In this document: positions 25,425 to 35,408 of the stretch, in pieces | Position numbering within the stretch: the stretch's first letter is position 1 | Layout of the letters: each line of letters starts with the position of its first letter | Assembly: GCA_944322785.1 (NCBI GenBank) | Contig: CALUPW010000002.1 | Coordinates: 124,001 to 188,000 of the forward strand | Direction: 5' to 3' | Length of the DNA stretch: 64,000 nt | Source: Candidatus Gastranaerophilales bacterium | Lineage (GTDB): Bacteria; Cyanobacteriota; Vampirovibrionia; Gastranaerophilales; Gastranaerophilaceae | Notes under the pieces: model-generated | What the model was told of the DNA's origin: nothing | Database searches by the model: none | What the model saw: only the letters and a program-made list of their open reading frames with translations | Program-made: the position numbers and the translations under genes

Positions 25425-26888
25425 TTATATATTTGCAAGCTGTAAATAATAATCGTTTGCTCTTTCAAATTTGTGAGCCGCATTAAAGAGCCGTTTTTCC
25501 TGCAGTTGCGGAGCCAAAATTTGAAGCCCGATCGGCATGCCGTCTTTGTCAAACCCTGCAGGTACACTCATTCCCGGAATTCCTGCAAGGTTAGCTGAAA
25601 TCGTTGCAATATCCGTTAAATACATAGCAAGCGGATCGCTTGATTTTGCGCCCAGTTCAAATGCAGTATTCGGGCAGGTCGGTGATATCAAGATGTCAGC
25701 TTTTTTGAAAGCTTCCACAAAATCCGCAGTAACAAGTGCCCTCATTTGTTGTGCTTTTTTGTAATAAGCATCATAATAACCTGAAGACAGAGCGTAAGTT
25801 CCGAGCATTATACGGCGTTTAACCTCCGATCCGAACCCTTCTGCTCTTGTTTTTGTGTACATTTCCATAAGGTTTTTAGCATCGGGCGTTCTGTAACCGT
25901 ATCTTACGCCGTCAAATCTTGCAAGGTTTGATGAGCATTCGGCTGTTGCAAGAATATAATAAATCCCTATTGAATGTTTCAAATTCGGCAGAGAAATTTC
26001 AACGATTTCGGCGCCCAGTTTTTTGTAATCTTCAATTGCTCTTTGCATTGCCTTTTGAACGTCGTCAGAAAGCCCTTCAGTCATAAGTTCTTTTATAACA
26101 CCGACTTTCATTCCTTTGATGTCTTTGTTTAAATCTTCAGCATAATGTTCCACCGGAAGATTTAATGAGGTGCTGTCTTTCGGGTCATGACCTGAAATTA
26201 CTTCCAGAAGATTTGCAGCATCTTCAACAGTTCTTGCAAACGGTCCTATCTGGTCTAAAGAAGATGCAAATGCAATCAAACCGTATCTTGAAACACGTCC
26301 GTATGTAGGTTTCATTCCGACAATTCCGCAAAATGATGCCGGTAGTCTGATTGAGCCGCCGGTATCGGAGCCTAATGCCAGTGTCGCTTCGCATGAGGAA
26401 ACACTGGCGGCTGAACCGCCTGAGGAACCGCCCGGAACTTTCTTTAAATCCCACGGATTGTGAACTTTTTTAAATGCTGAGTTTTCATTTGATGAACCCA
26501 TTGCAAATTCATCAAGATTAGCTTTTCCGACAATCGGAACAAGGTTCTGTAAAAGTTTTTCCGTAACGGTTGCATTAAAGGGTGAAACAAAATTTTCCAG
26601 AATTTTGCTGGAAGCGGTTGTTTTTGAGCCTTTTAAATTCATGTTATCTTTCAAGGCAAGCGGAACTCCTGCAAGAAGCGGAAGTTCTTCTCCTTTTGCA
26701 ATTTTTTCATCGACTTTTTTAGCAGTTTCAAGAGCTGTTTCTTTAGTCAGTGAATTGAATGCACCTAATTTTTCATCAACTTCTTCTATTCTTTCAAAAG
26801 CCGCATTGACAAGTTCAACGGCTGAAATTTCTTTATTTTTCAAAGCTCTGCTTTGTTCGGCTGCTGATTTTTTTAAAACCTCGTTCAT
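25425..26888 (-). CDS. gatA: Glutamyl-tRNA(Gln)/aspartyl-tRNA(Asn) amidotransferase subunit A
   Basis: 487 residues of the amidase signature family. The catalytic Lys is in GVPLALKDN, and the Ser-cisSer-Lys triad region reads VPGGSSGGSAASV and SDTGGSIRLPASFCG. The rest of the signature (GMKPTYGRVSRYGLIAFASSLDQIGP) is specific for GatA. It releases ammonia from glutamine for the GatCAB transamidation of misacylated tRNAs. gatB and gatC are not adjacent. An AAGGAG site precedes the ATG. Confidence 0.95.
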   Translation of the reverse strand: MNEVLKKSAAEQSRALKNKEISAVELVNAAFERIEEVDEKLGAFNSLTKETALETAKKVDEKIAKGEELPLLAGVPLALKDNMNLKGSKTTASSKILENFVSPFNATVTEKLLQNLVPIVGKANLDEFAMGSSNENSAFKKVHNPWDLKKVPGGSSGGSAASVSSCEATLALGSDTGGSIRLPASFCGIVGMKPTYGRVSRYGLIAFASSLDQIGPFARTVEDAANLLEVISGHDPKDSTSLNLPVEHYAEDLNKDIKGMKVGVIKELMTEGLSDDVQKAMQRAIEDYKKLGAEIVEISLPNLKHSIGIYYILATAECSSNLARFDGVRYGYRTPDAKNLMEMYTKTRAEGFGSEVKRRIMLGTYALSSGYYDAYYKKAQQMRALVTADFVEAFKKADILISPTCPNTAFELGAKSSDPLAMYLTDIATISANLAGIPGMSVPAGFDKDGMPIGLQILAPQLQEKRLFNAAHKFERANDYYLQLANI

Positions 26889-26989
26889 AATTTCTCCTTA
26901 AAGCTAGTATTTTTTAAATTCCGGATAAATTTGTTTCCACAAAAATAATATGACAAAAATAGAGCTTTCGCAAGTTATTCAACAGATTC

Positions 26990-29968
26990 TTATTTTTTCA
27001 TTGCAATGGAAATTTTATTAAGCTGGCAGAATGCACGTAACACGGCTTTTGCCTTTTGGATTGAAAGGTGGACGCAGTTGTTTTTTGTCGTTGTTTTTAC
27101 GATTTCGGAAGCTTTTTCATACATTTTTGCGGCTCCGTTCAGGTAATCCTTTTGTCTTTGAGATTTAATAAGTCCGAGTTCTTGAAAATACTGGCCGTAT
27201 TGAAGATAAAGCCGTGAAAGTAAATCATTAAGTCCGTACTGGCGTGCTGTTATTATTGCATTTTCAAGATTAATTTTTGCGCTTTCAAAATCAGAAAGTC
27301 CTATGCATGCTTTTGCCATGACCATCTGAAGAAGAATTGCAAAGAAGTGGTTATTAATTTTAGGATTTTGTGCAACCTGAAGCGCCTGCGATGCAATATC
27401 ATGCGCCTGCTGCGGACCTTCCGTAATAATTGTTGCGTCCGCAATCAAATACCATGTTAAAAGTGCACCAAGAGCCATTTTTTCTTTTGAAAAATATGCA
27501 ATCTGGTCATTATAGATATCCATGGCCTGATTGGTCTGGTCATTGTGGCGGAATATTACGCCGAGCAAGGATTTAAGGATATTTTTTGTAAAGTTGTCGC
27601 CGTTGTTGTTTGCAAAGGTTACAATCTGGAACAAATCTTCCTGAAGTCCGTTGTAGCGTTCACGGAAAATGTTGTTCAGAATATTTACAAAATTCCATTT
27701 TATAACACATTCGTTGTCAAGAACTTTCGATTGAGAATTTTTGTGAATATCTTCAAGCATTTTTTCGGATTCCTGAAAGTCGCCTTTCATTGTATTGGCA
27801 AGTGCAAGTGCAATTTTTATTTTGCACATAAGATTGTCGTCTTCAATGTGATTTCGTTCGATAATATCAAACAAAATTGTCAAAATCTCAAAGGCTCTGT
27901 TGTTGCCTTGCATAACAAGCGCATTTGCAAGAACCAAATAAGTCTTTACCCATGTTTCAAATACAATATCCATCGGAATTGATGGGTGCGGCTCATTTTT
28001 GCTGAGAAATTCATCAAATGCAGGCATGATTTCGTTGTCAACAAGATTTATAATTTGTCCGCAGTTGCCGATGTTAAGAAGAGCATTAAGTTTTGTGGAT
28101 TTGACAAGTGCTGTTTCAAAATTTTGTTCGGGGCGCATTTTTTCTAAAACTGCATCAACGCATTCAACTTCACCGAAGTAATTTCCTGTTTTGCGGCAGC
28201 AGCTTGCCATATATCCAAGAAGTTCAATTTCTCTCGGGGTGTCGCCTATGCTTCCGGCATTTGAAATCGCATCAGGAAGATAATCCATGGCTTCCTGCGG
28301 GTTAAAGTCAGCAAGAAGTTTACCGAGTCTTTCACAGATATTGTATCTGGTTTTAAGAGTTTCGGTATCATCAAGTTCATTAATCAGGGCAAGACATTGT
28401 TTTTGAGAAATTGCATAAAGGTTTGTGTCACCGACATAAGATGCAAGTCTTGTATTTTTTGTCCAAATATCAAGTGCAAGTTTCGGATGTTTTAGATTTT
28501 GTGCAATTATTCCGAGAATTGCCGTTGAATTCATTGTAAAGCCTGTCAGAGCTTTAAAAATCTGTTTGTTTATATCTTCAAACCTGTCATCCGTTTTGAC
28601 TGCTTTTACAATGGTTTCCCACAGGTACAGACTTTTGAACCGGTAATAAATATCATTTAGCGGTTCTATAAAATTTTTCTGCTGCAAATATGCAATTATG
28701 TTACTGAAATCTTCATCTCTCAATTCAAAAATTTGTTTGATTAAATTCAGATTGATTTTATCACCCAGAACCGCACAACCGATTATTGTAAAATATGCTT
28801 TCATATTTAAGTCTTTTAATATTGAAAGCCGCCGTGTAACAATTTCTGTAAATGTCTGCGGAATAATAAAATTGTTGTTATGTGTTTTGGGACTTTCTTT
28901 AAAAAGTTCCAGAGCCTGTTCCAGAAAAGCGGGGTTGCCGTTACTTTGCATAAAAAGTTTACGCTTTATAGAATCGTCTATTTTTCCGAAATCTTCTTCA
29001 TTTTCTTTTGCATCTGCAAATACAAACATTTGTTTTGCATCCAGCGGCGCAAGGTAAACATCTGTGAAAATTCCGTCGGATTTGTCTTCGGGAATATAGA
29101 AAAATCCTTTGACGGGTTTGTGTTCGTTATAGACAATCAGGATTTTTAAATCTCCGAAAATATAATCTTTTCTTATAAAATTATTTAAAAATTCATATGA
29201 AAATCCGTCGATACATTCAAAATTATTTACAACTATTACAAATTTGCTGTATTGAATTATTTTGTCAAAAATTTTGTTTAAAAGTTCAAAATGTCTTGTT
29301 TTGTTTGTTAGAATTGTTTCAAAAGTTCCGTTTTTTGTCGGATACAGAAAATTCAATAAATCATTAACTTCCGCTGCATCAAGGTACGGAAATTCATTTT
29401 GAAAATATTTTGAGGCGTCTTTTCTGAATTTGTTGTTATTTATACAAAAATTCGGAAGGTTAAAAAGGTTTAAAATAATATCCTGCAAAAGTCCTCCCGG
29501 GGTAAGCTGGCTTATCGGAGTACAGTTTCCGTAAAACCATATGTAATGTTTTTCGTGTAATTCCTGCATAACATGCGAGATTACAAGGGTTTTTCCGGTA
29601 CCTTTTGGCCCGCTTAAGGACATTATTTTTTTTGAATCGGATTCTATACTTTTTACAAGGATATTTTTTGCACTTTGCTGTGCCACAAGATTTTGGGATG
29701 CAAATTCAAACAAATTCGGTTTTTTAGGTTCTTCTTCTTTTTGCGGAAAAGGATATTTGCATTTGCGGCAGTTCAGTGCATTGGGAAAATTCACACTTTT
29801 ACACTGCGGACAAATTTTCAAAATTTCCTGACCGCAGTTTTTACAAACTAAATCAAAAATTGAATTAATCGTGTTGCAATTTTTACAAACTAATCCGGTT
29901 CTGGTTTTACAATACGGGCATTTTAGCGCATCGTCCGGAATCGTTTTTTTGCAAATTGGACATTTCAT
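26990..29968 (-). CDS. Zinc-ribbon STAND-like ATPase with TPR-type repeats
   Basis: 992 residues. The first 75 hold three zinc ribbons, with CxxC pairs at 3/6, 17/20, 28/31, 42/45, 53/56 and 67/70. An ATPase domain follows with Walker A GPKGTGKT (120-127). The Walker B region reads IVVNNFE, with Asn at the expected Asp. A winged-helix-like part lies near residue 380 (RRLSILKDLNMKAYFTI), and a long helical repeat region of TPR type runs from about 480 to 960. This order resembles adenylyl-cyclase/AfsR-like signalling ATPases without a catalytic output domain. It sits 13 bp downstream of a sigma-like gene on the same strand, so regulated transcription is a fair guess. The exact role is unknown. 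Confidence 0.7.
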   Translation of the reverse strand: MKCPICKKTIPDDALKCPYCKTRTGLVCKNCNTINSIFDLVCKNCGQEILKICPQCKSVNFPNALNCRKCKYPFPQKEEEPKKPNLFEFASQNLVAQQSAKNILVKSIESDSKKIMSLSGPKGTGKTLVISHVMQELHEKHYIWFYGNCTPISQLTPGGLLQDIILNLFNLPNFCINNNKFRKDASKYFQNEFPYLDAAEVNDLLNFLYPTKNGTFETILTNKTRHFELLNKIFDKIIQYSKFVIVVNNFECIDGFSYEFLNNFIRKDYIFGDLKILIVYNEHKPVKGFFYIPEDKSDGIFTDVYLAPLDAKQMFVFADAKENEEDFGKIDDSIKRKLFMQSNGNPAFLEQALELFKESPKTHNNNFIIPQTFTEIVTRRLSILKDLNMKAYFTIIGCAVLGDKINLNLIKQIFELRDEDFSNIIAYLQQKNFIEPLNDIYYRFKSLYLWETIVKAVKTDDRFEDINKQIFKALTGFTMNSTAILGIIAQNLKHPKLALDIWTKNTRLASYVGDTNLYAISQKQCLALINELDDTETLKTRYNICERLGKLLADFNPQEAMDYLPDAISNAGSIGDTPREIELLGYMASCCRKTGNYFGEVECVDAVLEKMRPEQNFETALVKSTKLNALLNIGNCGQIINLVDNEIMPAFDEFLSKNEPHPSIPMDIVFETWVKTYLVLANALVMQGNNRAFEILTILFDIIERNHIEDDNLMCKIKIALALANTMKGDFQESEKMLEDIHKNSQSKVLDNECVIKWNFVNILNNIFRERYNGLQEDLFQIVTFANNNGDNFTKNILKSLLGVIFRHNDQTNQAMDIYNDQIAYFSKEKMALGALLTWYLIADATIITEGPQQAHDIASQALQVAQNPKINNHFFAILLQMVMAKACIGLSDFESAKINLENAIITARQYGLNDLLSRLYLQYGQYFQELGLIKSQRQKDYLNGAAKMYEKASEIVKTTTKNNCVHLSIQKAKAVLRAFCQLNKISIAMKK

Positions 29969-29981
29969 ATTAAAATCCTGA

Positions 29982-30560
29982 TTAGTTAAACGCTTGTTTA
30001 ATCTTTTCCATTAATTTGAACAACCGTTTTGAGACTTCGGATTGTGATAAATTCAAATCCTCGGCAATCTCTTTTTGTGTCATACCATTATCATAACGCA
30101 ATTTAAAGATTTGTAAATAGTTTTTGTCAGGATCTTCATTATTTATTTTTTCAAGAGAATTTATTACATGCTGCAAAATCTCTTTTTTTAAGAGGGTATC
30201 CTCCGGTGTATCTTTGATGTCGGCGGGTTCATAAATGATTTTTGCAGTTGCGTAGATGTTGCCGCTTTCCTGTTTTTCTTCATGAATTTGCTCTATCGAA
30301 ATTTCTTTTGTCGGCGTAAAGCCGTCTTTTGTACGGCGCAGTCTGCCTGAATCTTTTAATACATTCAGAATGGAGGTGGTGGCTATCTTTTTCAGATAAG
30401 CTTCCAGCGTCGCATCTGAGGTAATTGTTTTTACTATGTTTAATGAACGTTTGCATGTTTCATTGAAAAAATCATCATACAAATCTTCATTATTTGCAAA
30501 TTTGCGGTCGTTTTTTATAATTCTCTCTATTAAATCTATCTTATCTTGAGTAAATTCCAC
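29982..30560 (-). CDS. Sigma-70 family RNA polymerase sigma factor-like protein
   Basis: 192 residues. The N-terminal part resembles region 2 (LYDDFFNETCKRSLNIVK, LEAYLKKIATTSILNVLKD). The C-terminal part is a clear region 4 helix-turn-helix: FKLRYDNGMTQKEIAEDLNLSQSEVSKRL. The start is GTG at 30560, after AAAGGAT, with a TATAAT box upstream. Region 2.4 is not well conserved, so it may be a divergent ECF-type sigma factor or a related DNA-binding regulator. It lies between the large TonB-C-like gene and the zinc-ribbon ATPase gene in one leftward cluster. Confidence 0.7.
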   Translation of the reverse strand: MEFTQDKIDLIERIIKNDRKFANNEDLYDDFFNETCKRSLNIVKTITSDATLEAYLKKIATTSILNVLKDSGRLRRTKDGFTPTKEISIEQIHEEKQESGNIYATAKIIYEPADIKDTPEDTLLKKEILQHVINSLEKINNEDPDKNYLQIFKLRYDNGMTQKEIAEDLNLSQSEVSKRLFKLMEKIKQAFN

Positions 30561-30599
30561 TATATAATAATCCTTTACACTAACAGTATTATATCATAA

Positions 30600-33578
30600 T
30601 TAAAAATTAATTATAAGTCCCAGCTTGAAATTATCGGTAGGAATCTCTCCTGATGCGGGTTTGACCACATTTAAAGTATCTTTAACAGTTCGTAACACAA
30701 TGTCATTTATCTGGTTTGAACCGCTTGATTTTGTAATTTGTATATCTTCAATACTTCCGTTGTTTTTCAGTTTCATTTCGACTTTCACCTGATTTGAGTA
30801 TGCATATTCGTTTGCAAGAAGCAGGTCGCTTGATAGTGTAAGTCGGATGCTTTTGCCTGCTGTTTGTAAATAGCTTTTTACATTGTCGCTGTATGAAAGA
30901 TAATCGGGAACTTCCCAGGTCAAACTTTTCACTGAAACATAAGGTGTAGGCTTGCCTGCCGGTTTCGGATTTTGTGTTTGCGGAGCCGGTTTTGCTTCAG
31001 CTTGAGGCTTTTTATCAGTTTTTGCAGCTGCAGGTTTATCCGGTTTTGCAGGTTTAGGGGTATCCTGTGCGGGTGATGGCGCAGGTGCAGGTGCAGGTGC
31101 TGCTGCGGGAGCCGGTGCCGTATTATCTTGAATTGGAGCCGGAGCAGGTGCGGGATTTCCGTCGGGTGTATTGGTCATAATGTCTGTATTGTCCGGAGCT
31201 GGCGGCATTTCGGAAGCCGGTCTCGGACGGTTGTCGTTTTCTATAGGATTTTGTGCAAGAACATTCATGTCATTTTTGCTTTTCAGGAACAAGCCTGCTC
31301 CTGCCGCTGCGGCAAGAACTGCAACCAGTGCTGCTGCAACAATAATTGCTTTTTTCCCTTTTTCAGGAGCTGAAACTTTCTGTGGATCTATAAAGTTTCC
31401 GTCTTCATCAGTTTCTTGCGAGTAGGAGTCCTCATTCATTTCGCCTGAATTAAACAGCATTTCCAGTTTATTATCGTTGTTTTCATCTGATGAATTTAGT
31501 GCTTCCGGTTTTGTTTCGTCTTCTTCACTGCTCAGTAAATCATCAATTTCAGATATTAAATCTCCGGTATTTGCATCATCCGCATTTTGAGGTTCTGCAT
31601 TATCCATTACATTAACATCCAAGCCGAGGTCTTTAAGATCATCCAGATTTATGTCATCAGAATTTTCAGCAGAAGTATCCGGAGGTGTAAGGCTTTCTGT
31701 TATCTCAACAGAGTCATTATCCTCTGTATCCGTATCATTTTCTCCGGTAAGGTTTTCAAATGCAAGCATTGCATCAAGTTCTTTGTCTTCTTCACTTAAA
31801 GCTTCCTGTTGTGGTTCATCGGCCGGAACATTCATATTAACCGGGAGTATGTTTTCATTTGAATCAAGATTTACTGTATTTTCCTGATTAATTTCCGGCA
31901 AGTCGGAAGGTAACGCTGCGGGGGCTGATGCATCTTCAATTTCCGCTGAGGTATTTAACATAGAGGAATCTTCCTCTTGTATATGAAGTTCATCTAATGT
32001 CAAATTTTCATCAAAATTTAACTCGGGCGGCATATTTTCATCAAGAACCGCCTCATGTTCACTATTTAAGATATCTTCGTCTGATGTATGTAAATCTTCA
32101 ATTTCAACCGGGGCTGGCTCTATTGAATTCTCCTCAGGTGTTGGAGTTTCATCAAGTGTAAGATTATCGATATCTTCCAGTTCCAATGCGGGTTCTGTTA
32201 AAGAATTTTCACTAATTTCCGCATTCAACGGTTCAATATCGTCAAAACTCAAAGTTTCCTGAACTTCATCAGTTGTTTGTTCCTTATGTTCTTCCTGTAC
32301 AACCGGGGTTATATCTTCAAGATTTACTGTTTCCGGTGCAATTTCTGAAACATCATTTTTTTCAGGTGCAATTTGGTCTAACTCATCCAGATTTACCGTT
32401 TCAGGTGTAATTTCTTCAGTTGTACTGCTAGATACATCCAGTGCGGGTAATTCATCTAAGTTAACAGCGATATTTTCAACTTCAAGTTCATTATTTTCAT
32501 TGTTGTTATCTGAAATTTTTCCCAGAGAATCCAAATCAACCGGCAAGCTGTCTTCCTGTACAAAAGCGTTGTTATCTAGAGGAATTTCAATAGCTGTATT
32601 ATTATTGTCGGATTCAGGTATTTGAATTTCATCAACTGCGGGTGCTTCATTTATAACTTCAAAGGTTTCACCAGTAAGTTCATTTTGATATTCATCAAGA
32701 GTTTTTGCTGCGTTTTCCGGTGTAAAGTCAGGAAGATTTCTTTCAAGATTGTTAAAACCGTTCATGATTTCTGTATCTTTTGGAGTTTCTTCCTGTATTT
32801 GTGCGGATGTGAATTCCTGAAGCGCAGCGGCTGTTGCTGCGGCTGCTTTATCCATGGAAACATCAAATGATGATGATTTAACAATATCAGGTGAATGTTC
32901 CGCTTTATAGGCAAGCAGTTCAAAATTTTCAAATTCAATAAATCTGTCCCTTAAATCAGCGGATTTTACAAGATTTTTTAATAGTTGTTTTTTGTCTTTT
33001 TCTGTTATGTCATGGTCAATCATTGACAAAATCAGCATGTCGGATTCATCAATTTCTGAGTCGGAAAGTTTATTTGAGGTGTTTCCGTTGTAATTTTGTA
33101 TGAATTCTTTAAGGTTTGCAGGCTGAGAAAGCTTTTCTTTTTCAATAAAATAATATTCTTCATTTTGATTATTTTTATTTACTAATTTCGGCTCAAAAAA
33201 TCCAAGAAACTTCATATACTTTTTGTCGTTGGACATTAAAAGAACAATATAAATATCCGGCAGAATATCATATTCAAAGTGGCTTTTGGGAATAAAAATG
33301 TAATTTTCGTTAAAAACAACCCGGACATCAAGATGGATATTTTTCAGCATGATATCTGAGATATCAAGTTCCTCAAGAATTTTTTTGATGTTGTGAATGT
33401 TATAAATGTTTGAAACATCAATATTTTCACTTGCCAGAAATTTTTGTGCCAGTTTTGCGCCCAGTGTATTGTAGTAGGCACGATTTTGTATATCTTCCTT
33501 TGTGAAATTTTTTGCACTTATTCCTGCATCAAGTTGATCGTTTTCATCAATATAAATTAAAGTTTCCTGTCCAGCCAT
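30600..33578 (-). CDS. Large acidic transmembrane protein with TonB-C-like domain
   Basis: 992 residues. Residues 1-260 form a soluble domain. About 270-720 is very acidic and carries a degenerate repeat of the type VNLDEL / VNLEDI / LSFDDI / LELEDI. One membrane helix (KAIIVAAALVAVLAAAAGAGLFL) is followed by a Pro/Ala/Lys-rich spacer and a C-terminal region like TonB C-terminal domains (VEMKLKNNGSIEDIQITKSSGSNQINDIVLRTVKD). The N-terminus is therefore cytoplasmic and the C-terminus periplasmic. The open frame reaches 33656, but the ATG at 33578 follows a GGGAGGA site and is preferred. It heads the cluster with the sigma-like and ATPase genes. Confidence 0.65.
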   Translation of the reverse strand: MAGQETLIYIDENDQLDAGISAKNFTKEDIQNRAYYNTLGAKLAQKFLASENIDVSNIYNIHNIKKILEELDISDIMLKNIHLDVRVVFNENYIFIPKSHFEYDILPDIYIVLLMSNDKKYMKFLGFFEPKLVNKNNQNEEYYFIEKEKLSQPANLKEFIQNYNGNTSNKLSDSEIDESDMLILSMIDHDITEKDKKQLLKNLVKSADLRDRFIEFENFELLAYKAEHSPDIVKSSSFDVSMDKAAAATAAALQEFTSAQIQEETPKDTEIMNGFNNLERNLPDFTPENAAKTLDEYQNELTGETFEVINEAPAVDEIQIPESDNNNTAIEIPLDNNAFVQEDSLPVDLDSLGKISDNNNENNELEVENIAVNLDELPALDVSSSTTEEITPETVNLDELDQIAPEKNDVSEIAPETVNLEDITPVVQEEHKEQTTDEVQETLSFDDIEPLNAEISENSLTEPALELEDIDNLTLDETPTPEENSIEPAPVEIEDLHTSDEDILNSEHEAVLDENMPPELNFDENLTLDELHIQEEDSSMLNTSAEIEDASAPAALPSDLPEINQENTVNLDSNENILPVNMNVPADEPQQEALSEEDKELDAMLAFENLTGENDTDTEDNDSVEITESLTPPDTSAENSDDINLDDLKDLGLDVNVMDNAEPQNADDANTGDLISEIDDLLSSEEDETKPEALNSSDENNDNKLEMLFNSGEMNEDSYSQETDEDGNFIDPQKVSAPEKGKKAIIVAAALVAVLAAAAGAGLFLKSKNDMNVLAQNPIENDNRPRPASEMPPAPDNTDIMTNTPDGNPAPAPAPIQDNTAPAPAAAPAPAPAPSPAQDTPKPAKPDKPAAAKTDKKPQAEAKPAPQTQNPKPAGKPTPYVSVKSLTWEVPDYLSYSDNVKSYLQTAGKSIRLTLSSDLLLANEYAYSNQVKVEMKLKNNGSIEDIQITKSSGSNQINDIVLRTVKDTLNVVKPASGEIPTDNFKLGLIINF

Positions 33579-33752
33579 CTTAATTTCCTCCCTACATATA
33601 ATAAGATGACACGGGAATAAAAAATATTCCAAAAATAATGTAAACTTTTGTAACAAATATTGTAAAAAATATCTGTTTGGGACAAAATAATTTATGTACA
33701 GGTTTTATTTTTAGTGTTAAAAAGTGTGTAATATTTATAAGGAGGTTTTCTC

Positions 33753-34199
33753 ATGATAAGTTCTGTTTCAAGTGTAAGTTTTCGCGGAGAGAAGGATTTA
33801 AATTCTTTAATTAATTCTCCGGGAAATTTTTCACAAACTTCACCGGCCGCATCCGCTCCGTCTGCAGCTTCCAATCCCGTTAAAACTCCGGAAGGCGACA
33901 AAGCTGATTTGTCAACTAAAAAGGACGATGACGAAAAAAACAGCACGGCAGCTTTAGTTGGGGGTATCGTTGGTGCACTGGCTCTTATTTGGATAGGTTT
34001 AGGTGTTGCGGTTAAAAAATCTCCAAACTGGACAAAAATTGAAAATGCACAAGGTTTGTTGGATCATACTAAAAACTTCTTCCGTGCAATCGGTAAATCT
34101 GCTGCAGACACATACGACGCAACTCTCGGAAAATGGTTCAGCGGCAAAGCTAAAGAAGCTGCAAATAATGCCGGAGCTGGAGAAAATAACGCTTCATAA
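33753..34199 (+). CDS. Hypothetical membrane protein with N-terminal SFRG motif, 148 aa
   Basis: Not recognised. It opens MISSVSSVSFRGEKDL, a pattern shared with other proteins of this window. A Ser/Ala/Pro linker, a charged segment, one membrane helix (ALVGGIVGALALIWIGLGVAV, about 68-88) and an Ala/Lys-rich helical tail follow. AAGGAGG precedes the ATG at a good distance. A terminator follows, so it is a single-gene unit, convergent with hemW. Confidence 0.65.
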   Translation: MISSVSSVSFRGEKDLNSLINSPGNFSQTSPAASAPSAASNPVKTPEGDKADLSTKKDDDEKNSTAALVGGIVGALALIWIGLGVAVKKSPNWTKIENAQGLLDHTKNFFRAIGKSAADTYDATLGKWFSGKAKEAANNAGAGENNAS

Positions 34200-34242
34200 G
34201 CCAATAAGCTTTGGACAAAACAGGCTTGTCAAAAACTATAAT

Positions 34243-34272
34243 AAAAATCCGCATTATAATATGCGGATTTTT
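34243..34272. terminator. Bidirectional intrinsic terminator
   Basis: 12-bp arms AAAAATCCGCAT / ATGCGGATTTTT with a 6-nt loop, between the 148-aa gene and the end of hemW. Confidence 0.85.
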
Positions 34273-35355
34273 TTATTCAAGAAATTCTGATAAAATGAGA
34301 TTGCTTACCAGAATACCATTTGTGTTTAAAGCATAGCCTGCAGTTGTTTTTATTAAATGACCGCTAAGTATATATTTCTTTAAAATTTTTGAATATTTTT
34401 TTTCAAAATCTATATCAAATTTTTTGTTTATATTATCAATATTTATGCCTGACATTTTGCGAAATCCGAGAAATATTTCTTCCTCAAGTATTTCCTGATT
34501 TGATAATTCATGCCATGATTCTTTTTCAATAGGGTTTTCAATGTATTTTTTCAAATCTTTTTTATTGGAATATCTTATTTGATTTGTGTAGCCGTGTGCG
34601 GCAGCGCCAAATCCGTAATAATTTTGATTGTTCCAGTAAGTAAGATTGTGGCGTGAATAAAAATCAGGTTTTGCAAAGCTGCTTATTTCATAATGTTCAA
34701 AATCTGAAAGGTTTTTTATTGCCTCAATGTACATATCTGCCTGCAAATCTTCATCTGCGATATTTGCCGGAGGCTTTTTGTAAAAACAGCTGTCCTCCTC
34801 TATTTTTAATCCGTAAAGTGAAATATGCTTAATATTCAATCCTTTTGCCCGGTTTAAATCATTTATAAAACTTTCACTATTTTGTTCGGGCAATCCGTAA
34901 ATAAAATCAAGGCTGATATTTTCCAATCCTTCATCCTGAGCTGTTTTTACAACAAATTCAACATCAGAGGGAAGGTGTCTGCGTCCGATAAGTTTTAAAA
35001 TTTTTTCATCAAAACTTTGACATCCGACGCTCAAACGATTTACACCGGCAGCTTTAATTTCTTTTAAATATTTTTTATCAATTTTTTCAGGATTTAATTC
35101 CATGGTAACTTCTGTTTGTTCTGAAAAATTAAAACATGATAAAATTTCGGAAATTTCTGAAGATTTTAATATGGAAGGGGTGCCGCCTCCTAAATATAAA
35201 GTTTTAAGCTGTTCTTTTTTATAAAAATGTTTTATCTCTTTTTTAAGTGAAATAATGTAGTTTTCAATATATTCAAGCATCGCAAATGATACAAAAGAAC
35301 AGTAAAAACATTTTTGTCTACAAAACGGAATATGAATATAAACACTTTCTGTCAT
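34273..35355 (-). CDS. hemW: Radical SAM heme chaperone HemW-like protein
   Basis: 360 residues. The radical SAM cluster motif is C12xxxC16xxC19 in VYIHIPFCRQKCFYC, followed by LYLGGGTPSIL, MELNPEKIDKKYL, RLSVGCQSFDEKILKLIGR and FIYGLPEQ. HemW-like proteins share this with coproporphyrinogen dehydrogenase but lack its extra N-terminal motif, as here, and act in heme delivery. The start has an extended -10 (TGATATAAT) only 6 nt before the ATG and no ribosome site. Assignment to HemW over other HemN-like enzymes is likely, not certain. Confidence 0.85.
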   Translation of the reverse strand: MTESVYIHIPFCRQKCFYCSFVSFAMLEYIENYIISLKKEIKHFYKKEQLKTLYLGGGTPSILKSSEISEILSCFNFSEQTEVTMELNPEKIDKKYLKEIKAAGVNRLSVGCQSFDEKILKLIGRRHLPSDVEFVVKTAQDEGLENISLDFIYGLPEQNSESFINDLNRAKGLNIKHISLYGLKIEEDSCFYKKPPANIADEDLQADMYIEAIKNLSDFEHYEISSFAKPDFYSRHNLTYWNNQNYYGFGAAAHGYTNQIRYSNKKDLKKYIENPIEKESWHELSNQEILEEEIFLGFRKMSGINIDNINKKFDIDFEKKYSKILKKYILSGHLIKTTAGYALNTNGILVSNLILSEFLE

Positions 35356-35381
35356 AAATTAATTATATCATGGTTAAAAAA

Positions 35382-35402
35382 GGCGCCGCCGCAGGCGGCG
35401 CC
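35382..35402. repeat. GGCGCC palindrome 5
   Basis: GGCGCCGCC / GGCGGCGCC around a GCA loop, between fliR and hemW on the minus strand. The core is identical to the copies at 16541 and 53474. Confidence 0.8.
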
Positions 35403-35408
35403 TCTTTT

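Noticed and set aside
31128-31425. Rightward Cys-rich frames opposite the 992-aa acidic protein
   Set aside because: They are antisense products of Ala/Pro-rich codons of the real gene; no start signals.
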